From CAZBUH01 sp964495095 (GTDB lineage: Bacteria; Bacillota; Clostridia; Oscillospirales; Oscillospiraceae): a stretch of 15,881 bases of DNA. The notes below the pieces were generated by a model, which had not been told where the DNA came from, did not search any database, and worked only from the letters and a program-made list of their open reading frames with translations. The stretch covers positions 1 through 15,881 of the forward strand of contig CAZBUH010000041.1 in NCBI GenBank assembly GCA_964495095.1, in the 5' to 3' direction. Below are positions 6,233-13,096 of this stretch, in pieces (position 1 is the first letter of the stretch; every line of letters starts with the position of its first letter). The position numbers were made by a program, and so were the translations under genes.

Positions 6233-8411
6233 CGGCACTGTAAGCGGCGTTGTATATCAGAACAGCGAAAACGGCTATACAGTGCTGCGTATGCGGGACG
6301 AGAACGGCGACAGCGTCACCGCCGTGGGCTGCCTGCCGGATGCGGTGCCCGGTGAAGAGCTTATCCTCACGGGAAACTGGGTCACCCACCAGTCCTATGG
6401 GCAGCAGTTTAAAATAGAGTGGGCCGAAAGGCGGCTGCCCTCCGGCGCGGCGGCAATCTACGAATATCTGGCCGCCCACACCGTAAAGGGCGTTGGCCCC
6501 AGGACGGCCAGGGCGCTTGTGGACAAATTCGGTGAGGACACCTTTGAAATCCTTGAAAACCAACCGGAAAAACTCACGCAGATAAAGGGAATAAGCCGCC
6601 AGAAGGCGATGGAGATAAGCGCATCCTTCAGGCGGCAGGCCGGACTGCGGGTGCTTATAGAATTTCTGGCCAAATACGGCCTGCGGCCCCAGCTCGCCAT
6701 GCGCCTTTACAAGTGCTACGGCACCGACGCCGTGGACGCGGTAAAGAATAACCCGTACATAATCGTTGGGGAGTATTTCGGCGCGGATTTTTTCGAGGCG
6801 GACGATTTCGCCCTGAATCTGGGCTTTGACGGCGACAGCCCCCAGCGGATAGAGGCGGCCGTGATATTTGAGCTGCGGCACAACACGGGAAACGGCCACA
6901 CGTTCCTTCCGGCGGATAAGCTGGCCGCCGCTACAGATAAGCTCATAGGCGTGGGACAGGAAAATATCCTGGAGGCGATGGGAAACCTGGCCGACAGCGG
7001 GTTTATCCATATCTGCGATATAGCGGGAGTAAGGGCCTGCTACCTGGCGGATATGTTTGAAAACGAGGACTATGTAGCCCGGCGGCTCCTGCAAATGGCG
7101 GGGGAAGAGGCCGAGCGGGTCACGGATCCTGAGCGGGTCATATGCGATATAGAGCGGGAGCAGGGCATAAAATACGCCGGCGGCCAGCGGGAGGCGGTGC
7201 GCACGGCGCTGGACAGCTCCGTTATGGTTCTGACCGGCGGCCCGGGTACGGGAAAGACTACCACCGTCCGGGGAATACTGGCCCTTTTCGACAGGATGGG
7301 CTACAGCACGGCCCTGGCGGCGCCCACAGGACGGGCGGCCAAGCGGATGGGCGAGGTGTGCGGCAGAGAGGCCAGCACGGTGCATCGGATGCTCGGGGCG
7401 GGCTACTCCGGCGACGGCACGGAGCTTACCTTTGAAAAATGCGGCTCGGACCCCATAGAGGCCGACGCGGTGATTTTAGACGAGACATCGATGGTTGACA
7501 TAACGCTAATGTGCGCTTTGCTGCACGCAATGCGGCCCGGCTGCCGCCTTATAATGGTGGGGGACGCAGACCAGCTACCCTCCGTGGGCCCGGGGAATGT
7601 GTTCGCGGACGTGATACGCTCCGGCGCAGTGCCGGTGGTAAGGCTCACGGAGATATTCCGGCAGGCCCGGGAGAGCCGGATAGTAAAGGGCGCCCACCTT
7701 ATAAACCACGGTGAGCTGCCGGATTTAAAGGAAAATAAGGGCGACTTTTTCTTCCTGCGGCGGATGACGGCGGAAAAGACCTCAGACACGGTGGTGGAGC
7801 TGTGCGCCTCGCGGCTGCCGAAAAATATGGGGATACCGCCGGGGCAGATACAGGTGCTCTCCCCCTCCAGAAAGGGGAGGGGCGGCACTGTCAGCCTTAA
7901 CCTGATGCTCCAGGAGGCAATAAATCCTCCGGCAGAGGGGAAAAAAGAGCGTAAATATGGAAAATTTGTCTTCCGCGAGGGGGACAGAGTGATGCAAATC
8001 AGAAATAATTATGATATAATGTGGAAAAGGGCCGACGGGACGGCGGCGGGGACCGGTGTTTTCAACGGGGATATCGGCTCCGTAGTCTCCATAGACGAGC
8101 GGGAAGAGACGCTGACGGTGGATTTTGACGACAGGATAGCCGTCTACACCTTCGATATGCTGAATGAGCTTGAGCCGGCCTACGCAATAACTGTACATAA
8201 GGCCCAGGGCAGCGAGTACAGGGCGGTGGTGCTGGCCGTGTCGGACAGCGCTCCGGCGCTTGCGGTAAGAAGCGTCCTGTATACTGCGGTCACAAGGGCC
8301 AAAGAACTTCTTGTAATCGTGGGCGACGACGGCGTTTTAATGAAAATGGCGGAAAACGACAGGCGGCAGAGACGCTACAGCGGACTGAGGGCAAGGCTCT
8401 GCGGCGAATAG
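6207..8411 (+). CDS. recD2: RecD2-type ATP-dependent 5'-3' DNA helicase
   Basis: RecD2 is a superfamily 1B helicase found in bacteria lacking RecBC, implicated in replication-fork and recombinational repair and mismatch repair in Firmicutes. The 734 residues are full length. The N-terminal region (about 1-75) is the OB-like domain opening with the typical VYQNSENGYTVLRMR; helix-hairpin-helix regions follow (KGVGPRTARALVDKFG near 95-110). Walker A GGPGTGKT is at 344-351, Walker B-like DETSM at 425-429, then GDADQLPSVGPGN, LTEIFRQ, and the C-terminal motif TVHKAQGSE starting at 662. The ATG at 6207 is set by AGAGGGG seven bases upstream and a good match to family N termini. It overlaps the preceding gene by 26 bases. 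comF follows after 54 bases, a neighbour order common in Clostridia. Confidence 0.96.
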   Translation: MEAEYIQINGTVSGVVYQNSENGYTVLRMRDENGDSVTAVGCLPDAVPGEELILTGNWVTHQSYGQQFKIEWAERRLPSGAAAIYEYLAAHTVKGVGPRTARALVDKFGEDTFEILENQPEKLTQIKGISRQKAMEISASFRRQAGLRVLIEFLAKYGLRPQLAMRLYKCYGTDAVDAVKNNPYIIVGEYFGADFFEADDFALNLGFDGDSPQRIEAAVIFELRHNTGNGHTFLPADKLAAATDKLIGVGQENILEAMGNLADSGFIHICDIAGVRACYLADMFENEDYVARRLLQMAGEEAERVTDPERVICDIEREQGIKYAGGQREAVRTALDSSVMVLTGGPGTGKTTTVRGILALFDRMGYSTALAAPTGRAAKRMGEVCGREASTVHRMLGAGYSGDGTELTFEKCGSDPIEADAVILDETSMVDITLMCALLHAMRPGCRLIMVGDADQLPSVGPGNVFADVIRSGAVPVVRLTEIFRQARESRIVKGAHLINHGELPDLKENKGDFFFLRRMTAEKTSDTVVELCASRLPKNMGIPPGQIQVLSPSRKGRGGTVSLNLMLQEAINPPAEGKKERKYGKFVFREGDRVMQIRNNYDIMWKRADGTAAGTGVFNGDIGSVVSIDEREETLTVDFDDRIAVYTFDMLNELEPAYAITVHKAQGSEYRAVVLAVSDSAPALAVRSVLYTAVTRAKELLVIVGDDGVLMKMAENDRRQRRYSGLRARLCGE

Positions 8412-8465
8412 AAAAGCGCAGGAATTAAGAAAACGGTCTCTGATTTTTTGGAGGAGGTCTTTCTA

Positions 8466-9122
8466 ATGGGCATCTTTTCAGGAATTCTCGATGTTCTGTT
8501 CCCACCAAAATGCGTGTTTTGCGGAAAGGTACTGGGCAAGGGCGAAAAGGGCGTCTGCGCCAGATGCAAAGATAGTCTGCCCTACGCCGAGGGGGCCCAG
8601 TGCCGCAAAAAAGGAGAATTTTTTTCCGAGTGTGTGGCGCCGCTTTTTTACGAGGGCGATGTGAGAGAGTCCATACTGAGATTCAAATTCAAGGGCGCGA
8701 CAGGCTACGCCTCGGAGTACGGAAAGATACTTGCCGACTGTATCAGGGACACGCTGGCGGACAGGTATGACATTATAACCTGGACGCCTGTGAGCAGCCG
8801 CAGGAAAAAGGACAGAGGCTATGACCAGGCCATGCTTTTGGCCTGCGCCGCCGCGCTGGAGCTGGACGATGTGGCGGTTGAGACGCTGAAAAAGCACACG
8901 GACGTACCGGCTCAGTCCGCCACCGGAAGCTATGAAAAGCGCAAGGCCAATATAAGCGGCGTTTACTGCGTCCCGGATCCGGAGCTTATAGCGGGGAAAA
9001 GGGTGCTTGTCATAGACGATATAGTTACAACCGGGGCAACTCTCTCCGAGTGCGCCAGGACCCTCCTGACGGCGGGGGCCGAAGATGTGGTCTGCGCGGC
9101 GCTGGCCCGGGACAGGGAATAG
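8466..9122 (+). CDS. comF: ComF family phosphoribosyltransferase-like protein
   Basis: ComF proteins are cytosolic factors of natural DNA uptake; in competent bacteria they work with the ComFA ATPase and ssDNA-handling proteins after import. The 218-residue protein has the N-terminal zinc-binding pairs Cys16-x2-Cys19 and Cys31-x2-Cys34, and a C-terminal type I PRTase fold with the PRPP-loop motif VLVIDDIVTTGAT at 180-192 (Asp184, Asp185). The middle contains the family stretch RFKFKGATGYA and SRRKKDRGYDQA. The chosen ATG at 8466 has GGAGGAGG nine bases upstream; an in-frame TTG at 8448 lies before the ribosome site and is rejected. No comFA or com pilus genes are in the window, so real competence is unproven. 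It is the last gene before an assembly gap. Confidence 0.93.
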   Translation: MGIFSGILDVLFPPKCVFCGKVLGKGEKGVCARCKDSLPYAEGAQCRKKGEFFSECVAPLFYEGDVRESILRFKFKGATGYASEYGKILADCIRDTLADRYDIITWTPVSSRRKKDRGYDQAMLLACAAALELDDVAVETLKKHTDVPAQSATGSYEKRKANISGVYCVPDPELIAGKRVLVIDDIVTTGATLSECARTLLTAGAEDVVCAALARDRE

Positions 9123-9202
9123 GCAGAGTTGCGGTATAAATTCCATATTTTCGGAGATAATCAGATAATATCAGATATGTAATTTGACGCCGGGCGGCAA
9201 AG

Positions 9203-9302
9203 NNNNNNNNNNNNNNNNNNNNNNNNNNNNNNNNNNNNNNNNNNNNNNNNNNNNNNNNNNNNNNNNNNNNNNNNNNNNNNNNNNNNNNNNNNNNNNNNNN
9301 NN
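9203..9302. other. Assembly gap (100 N)
   Basis: This is a run of exactly 100 undetermined bases, the conventional placeholder for a scaffold join of unknown length. The sequence on its right is palindromic and low in complexity, so a repeated intergenic element probably broke the assembly. The missing stretch may hold the promoter of the actin-like gene or even further genes. Confidence 0.95.
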
Positions 9303-9304
9303 GG

Positions 9305-9360
9305 CGCACCCGGTGCGATATAAGGTTCTTTTTGATACTTTTTCTTTTAAGAAAAAGTAT
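9305..9360. repeat. Palindromic intergenic element
   Basis: Immediately right of the gap, CGCACC-C-GGTGCG (9305-9317) is a perfect inverted repeat. It is followed by a 12-base perfect inverted repeat, ATACTTTTTCTT at 9335-9346 against AAGAAAAAGTAT at 9349-9360, centred on TT. Highly AT-rich TTTTTCTT/AAGAAAAA palindromes of this style recur in intergenic DNA of gut Clostridia, in my recollection. The element ends just before the ribosome site of the next gene. Confidence 0.7.
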
Positions 9361-9379
9361 AAGAAGGGGAATTTAACTT

Positions 9380-10408
9380 ATGATTTTTGCGAGAGATATA
9401 GGAATAGATTTAGGCACTACAACGGTGCTTGTGTACGTTAAGGGCAAGGGGGTACAGCTCCGGGAGCCGTCCGTAGTTGCAATGGACAAGAATACGGGCC
9501 GGCTTTTAAAGGTCGGCATGGAGGCCCAGCGTATGCTGGGCAGGACTCCGGGCAACATAGTGGCCATCCGTCCAATACGCTTCGGGGTAATATCGGACTA
9601 CGATATGACCGAGCGCATGATGCGCGAGCTTATCAGAAAGGTAACGCCGTTCAGCCTGTTTAAGCCCCGGGTAGTCATCTGCGTCCCCAGCGGGATAACC
9701 GAGGTGGAGGAGCGGGCCATCATAGACGCGGGCATGCAGGCCGGCGCCAGAAAGGTGTTCCTGATGGAGGCTCCTGTGGCCGCCGCCCTGGGCGCCGGAA
9801 TAGACATTACAAAGCCCGACGGCCACATGGTGATAGATATCGGCGGCGGCACGACGGATATCGCCATAATCTCCCTCTCCGGCGTTGTCCAGTCGGCCTC
9901 CATAAAGGTGGCCGGGGAGGAATTTGACGACGCTATTATAAAATACGTTAAGCGTAAGCACAACGTGCTTATCGGTGACACCACGGCGGAGGAGATAAAA
10001 AAGAGCATCGGCTGCGTATTCCCCAAGGGCGACAACGCCGCCATGAACGTTAAGGGCCGGTGCCTTATGACTGGCCTGCCGAGAGTGGTGACTATAAATT
10101 CAAACGAGATGATAGAGGCCTTTGAAGAGGTGTCGGAGCGGATACTGGAGGCCATACATCAGGTGCTGGAGGATACGCCCCCGGAGCTTGTGGCGGACGT
10201 GTCCAATAACGGCATAGTCATGACCGGCGGCGGCAGCCTCGTGTGGGGCTTCGATAAGCTGGTTGAGTCCAGGACAAGCATAGAGACCCATATAGCCGAC
10301 GACGCAGAGTCCTGCGTGGCCTATGGCATGGGAAAATCCCTGGAGCTCATAAACCAGATGCAGGAGGGCACCATAAACCTCTCCCGCAGAAAGCAAATGG
10401 AAAAGTAG
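9380..10408 (+). CDS. mbl: MreB/Mbl-type rod-shape-determining actin homologue
   Basis: The 342-residue protein belongs to the bacterial actin family whose filaments under the membrane guide peptidoglycan synthesis along the cell side wall. Visible motifs are phosphate 1 IGIDLGTTTVLVYV (7-20, Asp10), the family stretch VKGKGVQLREPSVVAMD, phosphate 2 MVIDIGGGTTD at 150-160 (Asp153, Asp160), and the adenosine motif IVMTGGGSLVWG in the C-terminal third. Phosphate 1 reads LGTTT where MreB proteins usually have LGTAN. mreC and mreD are absent, which favours a stand-alone Mbl-like paralogue over the canonical mreBCD gene; the symbol is therefore tentative. The ATG at 9380 has GAAGGGGA nine bases upstream. 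Its promoter is not visible and may lie in the gap to the left. Confidence 0.9.
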   Translation: MIFARDIGIDLGTTTVLVYVKGKGVQLREPSVVAMDKNTGRLLKVGMEAQRMLGRTPGNIVAIRPIRFGVISDYDMTERMMRELIRKVTPFSLFKPRVVICVPSGITEVEERAIIDAGMQAGARKVFLMEAPVAAALGAGIDITKPDGHMVIDIGGGTTDIAIISLSGVVQSASIKVAGEEFDDAIIKYVKRKHNVLIGDTTAEEIKKSIGCVFPKGDNAAMNVKGRCLMTGLPRVVTINSNEMIEAFEEVSERILEAIHQVLEDTPPELVADVSNNGIVMTGGGSLVWGFDKLVESRTSIETHIADDAESCVAYGMGKSLELINQMQEGTINLSRRKQMEK

Positions 10409-10437
10409 TTATTCCCCGACATAAAAATAACCTGGAG

Positions 10438-10503
10438 CGCCGGGCCGTTCCGGCGGCAAAATATGTGATTGTAAGTCCGCAGGCGAGCAGCTTGCGGACT
10501 TTT
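10438..10503 (+). terminator. Two hairpins, the second terminator-like, between mbl and the deaminase
   Basis: A small hairpin CGCCGG-N6-CCGGCG (10438-10455) precedes a stronger one: bases 10473-10484 pair with 10490-10501 (twelve pairs, one G-U, five-base loop), ending in a run of four T (10500-10503). This looks like a rho-independent terminator for the actin-like gene, though the T-run is short. The Shine-Dalgarno GGAGG of the deaminase begins only about two bases later, so the hairpin could instead affect its translation. Confidence 0.6.
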
Positions 10504-10514
10504 CGGAGGTAAAA

Positions 10515-10925
10515 ATGGATATTTGGGAAGAACTTTATAAAAGAGCCGCCGGCGCAAGAAACGGCAGAGCCCTGTCCCCATTTGTGGAGGCGGGCGGCGT
10601 CGGGGCGGCAGTGCAGGCAAAATCAGGGAATATATATACAGGCGTCTGCATCGATACTGCCTCGTCTCTGGGGATGTGCGCCGAGCGGAATGCGATTGCG
10701 AATATGATAACAAACGGCGACGACGAGATAGCGAGGGTGGCGGCGGTGATGCCGGACGGCCGGGTGGGCCCGCCATGCGGCGCCTGCCGCGAATTTATGA
10801 TGCAGCTGCAAAAAGACGCCGGTGATATTGAGATACTTTCCGACTATGAGACACGCCGGACAGTTTCACTCCGGGAGCTTGTGCCGGACTGGTGGGGCAA
10901 TGACCGGTTTGAGGAGAATACATAA
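10515..10925 (+). CDS. Divergent cytidine/blasticidin-S-type deaminase
   Basis: This 136-residue protein has the zinc-deaminase signature: Cys55-Ala-Glu57 and Pro87-Cys88-x2-Cys91, giving three cysteine zinc ligands and a catalytic glutamate, in a family that hydrolytically deaminates cytidine-like bases. It departs from true cytidine deaminases at the substrate side: the usual NVENAS stretch that binds ribose reads CIDTAS (45-50) here, and the N-terminal SKFxVGAA region is altered to VEAGGVGAA (24-32). Blasticidin-S deaminases share such divergence, so cytidine may not be the substrate. The ATG at 10515 has GGAGG five bases upstream. The stop overlaps the next ATG by one base (TAATG), so the deaminase and the acetyltransferase are probably made together. 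Family certain, substrate unknown. Confidence 0.85.
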   Translation: MDIWEELYKRAAGARNGRALSPFVEAGGVGAAVQAKSGNIYTGVCIDTASSLGMCAERNAIANMITNGDDEIARVAAVMPDGRVGPPCGACREFMMQLQKDAGDIEILSDYETRRTVSLRELVPDWWGNDRFEENT

Positions 10926-11692
10926 TGACCTGCGATGAAATGCTGAATATTGCCATGGCCCAGTCGGCGGTGGATTTAAGCTGCCGGCCTGAGGATTTTA
11001 CGGCGGCGGAGAACAGGCTTGTTATATCAAAGCCCGCCCCCGGGGCCAGAAAATATCTGGAGCTGCCCTTCGGCTGCAATCTGGTGTCGTACGGGGGAAA
11101 TGTTGTGGCGTCCGTATGCCCGGAGGCGGCGGAGGCAGTGAGGGGATATGTCGAGAAATACCGTAACTACGCCTGCTTTGAAACGCCCCATATACATGTC
11201 CTGGACGAGACCATAGGGAAATTCGGGCTTAAAACCTGCTTTATGGCCGAATATTTTCTGCCGGGCAGGAACGGGCCGAAGGCGGCGGACTGCCGGTACG
11301 GGATGCGGATACTGGGGCCGGAGGCTTTTAAAAGCTTATACAGGCCGGAGTGGAGCAACGCCCTGTGCGAAAAACGGAAAGAGCTGGACGTTTTGGGCGT
11401 GGGGGCATACGACGGGGAAAAGCTCGTTGGCCTCGCCGCCTGCTCAGCGGACTGTGACAGCATGTGGCAGATAGGGATAGACGTACTGCCGGATTACCGG
11501 CGGCGGGGGATAGCCTCGGCCCTTACGGGCAGGCTGGCGTTAGAGATAATAAAGCGGGGAAAGGTTCCCTTCTACTGCGCCGCCTGGTCAAATATCCCGT
11601 CCGTTAAAAATGCCGTAAGGAGCGGCTTTCGCCCTGCCTGGGTGGAGCTTACCGCGAAAAGCACGGAATTTGTAAATAAAATGAACGGATAG
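10925..11692 (+). CDS. GNAT family N-acetyltransferase
   Basis: The 255-residue protein has a C-terminal GNAT domain (about 120-255) that would transfer an acetyl group from acetyl-CoA to an amine. The CoA pyrophosphate-binding motif is visible as IGIDVLPDYRRRGIASAL, with Arg192-x2-Gly195-x-Ala197, followed by the helix LALEIIKRGKVPFYCAAW and the motif-B-like NIPSVKNAVRSGFRPAWVEL. The N-terminal 120 residues resemble the extra domain of the GNAT_acetyltran type (PF12746), which often starts with MLNIAMAQSAVDLSCRPEDF-like text; this subgroup is recalled, not searched. Substrate is unknown. It overlaps the deaminase stop by one base, so the two share an mRNA and possibly a pathway or resistance role. 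The gene ends 11 bases before an assembly gap, so further downstream genes cannot be excluded. Confidence 0.85.
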   Translation: MTCDEMLNIAMAQSAVDLSCRPEDFTAAENRLVISKPAPGARKYLELPFGCNLVSYGGNVVASVCPEAAEAVRGYVEKYRNYACFETPHIHVLDETIGKFGLKTCFMAEYFLPGRNGPKAADCRYGMRILGPEAFKSLYRPEWSNALCEKRKELDVLGVGAYDGEKLVGLAACSADCDSMWQIGIDVLPDYRRRGIASALTGRLALEIIKRGKVPFYCAAWSNIPSVKNAVRSGFRPAWVELTAKSTEFVNKMNG

Positions 11693-11703
11693 AAAATCCC
11701 AAT

Positions 11704-11803
11704 NNNNNNNNNNNNNNNNNNNNNNNNNNNNNNNNNNNNNNNNNNNNNNNNNNNNNNNNNNNNNNNNNNNNNNNNNNNNNNNNNNNNNNNNNNNNNNNNN
11801 NNN
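11704..11803. other. Assembly gap (100 N)
   Basis: This is a second run of exactly 100 undetermined bases, again a scaffold placeholder of unknown true length. It lies between convergent genes, directly beside a strong terminator hairpin whose T-run probably extends into it. Missing genes here cannot be excluded. Confidence 0.95.
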
Positions 11804-11842
11804 AAAATCTCCCCGGCGCTGCTGTAAAGCGCCGGGGAGATT
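11804..11842 (-). terminator. Rho-independent terminator of the murC operon
   Basis: A perfect 15-base inverted repeat (11806-11820 against 11828-11842) with a 7-base loop is followed, on the minus strand, by T residues running into the gap. It stands about 60 bases after the stop of the membrane-protein gene. Read on the plus strand the T-run is poor, so it mainly serves the minus-strand genes. Confidence 0.85.
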
Positions 11843-11904
11843 ACTTAATTAAATCTTAATCGCTTGCGTAATTGCTTTTTAATCCGGTATCGGGGATAAT
11901 TTTG

Positions 11905-13080
11905 TCAGAAGCCCTGAGTGCTGTCCAGATCATCCACGGCGTCCTCCTCCGGGAAGTCCGCCTCATAGGGTTCCGGCGGGTCCGGGGGCGTTTCGGGGAT
12001 GGCCGGCGACGGCGGAGGGATGATGTCCCCCTCTGTCCTGATGCCCACGGAGACTCCGTATTCCGCGGCGGCGTCCTCGTTGTCCTCGTCATCGTCGGAG
12101 TAGCCGTAGAAGGATGTGTCCGGCTGGGCCTTTTCCGTTACGGTGTCCATTATCTGCCGGATACTCTTCATTTTCGCCTGGACGGTGTAGGTTATGCTGT
12201 TCCAGAAGAATATGAGCCCGATAAGGCAGAAAGCAAGGGCCAGCACCGAGGCTTTCAGCATGGCGAGCCATACATCGCCAGTGCGCATTATGAGCCCCGC
12301 CAGAATTGGAAGGGAGGTATAAGGAATACTATAGGTGTGTGAAAAAAGCACGGCGGTATATATTATCTCCGTGAGAAAAACGAAAATAACGCTGCCCGCT
12401 ACGGTAAGCGGTATGGCCGCCTTTGAGCGCCTGCCGCCCAGCAGCTCGTATCCCTTATAAACGCAGAATGGCATAAGGAGAAACAGCGCGTCTATCAGCA
12501 GGGGACGGTAGAAAACCGTCGTTAGGACTATGGAGAGCAGTGGCAGGAGCATGCCTATGATGCCTCCGGCCAGGGCCCCGAGGATTCCGGAGGCCGTGCT
12601 GCCGCTGGCGGCGGCGTATTGCGCCCGGGCTTTTTCGTTGCTGCCCATCTCCCTGACGCATTTTATATGGACGGGTGAGTACCAGCGCTTATAGCCGGCG
12701 TAGCCGTCGCAGTCGCCGAGACCGCAGAAGGGGCAGCTTTCCTCCGGACTTATGCCCTGCTGCCTGAATATGCTCACCGCAAGGGCGGATACAGACTCAA
12801 AAACCTCCCGGCAGTTGGACTCTGTGACGGAAGCCACAACCTGAAGGCAGCCGTCCTCGTAGATAAAGGAGGAGCCGCGGCCGAAATTCCGGCGTAATTC
12901 CCGGCGAAGCTCTTTTTCCGCCTTCCTGCCGGAGACTGGGGCCCGCCATGTGAAGCGCCAGTGGCTGCCGTTCAGCGCCGTCACGACGCAGGGAAAGCCC
13001 TGGGTGATTCCGTAGGCGCTGGAGCCGGAGGGCTTAAAGCCCATGGCTTCCATCTGAGTTGAAAAAGTATCGAGTTTCAT
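11905..13080 (-). CDS. Multi-pass membrane protein with Cys/His cluster, unknown function
   Basis: I do not recognise a family. The 391 residues fall into three parts. Residues 1-150 are soluble and hold a possible metal site, Cys116-x2-Cys119-x4-Cys124 followed by His138-x2-Cys141. Residues 160-300 contain about four membrane segments (164-190, 193-211, 222-247, 271-296; a fifth short one near 256-265), the first glycine-rich. Residues 325-391 form an acidic, proline-rich, probably disordered tail with a DDDEDNED run and a PPPSP/PPDPPEPYE stretch. The start ATG at 13078-13080 is chosen because GGGAG lies five bases upstream and just 16 bases separate it from the murC stop; an upstream in-frame start at 13194 would lie inside murC and is rejected. 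Being co-transcribed behind murC suggests, without proof, an envelope or cell-division role. Confidence 0.8.
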   Translation of the reverse strand: MKLDTFSTQMEAMGFKPSGSSAYGITQGFPCVVTALNGSHWRFTWRAPVSGRKAEKELRRELRRNFGRGSSFIYEDGCLQVVASVTESNCREVFESVSALAVSIFRQQGISPEESCPFCGLGDCDGYAGYKRWYSPVHIKCVREMGSNEKARAQYAAASGSTASGILGALAGGIIGMLLPLLSIVLTTVFYRPLLIDALFLLMPFCVYKGYELLGGRRSKAAIPLTVAGSVIFVFLTEIIYTAVLFSHTYSIPYTSLPILAGLIMRTGDVWLAMLKASVLALAFCLIGLIFFWNSITYTVQAKMKSIRQIMDTVTEKAQPDTSFYGYSDDDEDNEDAAAEYGVSVGIRTEGDIIPPPSPAIPETPPDPPEPYEADFPEEDAVDDLDSTQGF

Positions 13081-13096
13081 AAAATCTCCCGGCGCA

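Noticed and set aside
6135..7385. 416-codon minus-strand frame opposite the start of recD2
   Set aside because: It is an antisense shadow of recD2 with no start signal or motif.
8448..8465. Upstream TTG start for comF
   Set aside because: The codon lies within the start of the GGAGGAGG ribosome site that clearly serves the ATG at 8466.
9140..9180. Repeated ATCAGATA and AT-rich boxes after comF as a promoter
   Set aside because: GATAAT can be found with a 17-base spacer, but the -35 matches only two of six bases; this is too weak to call.
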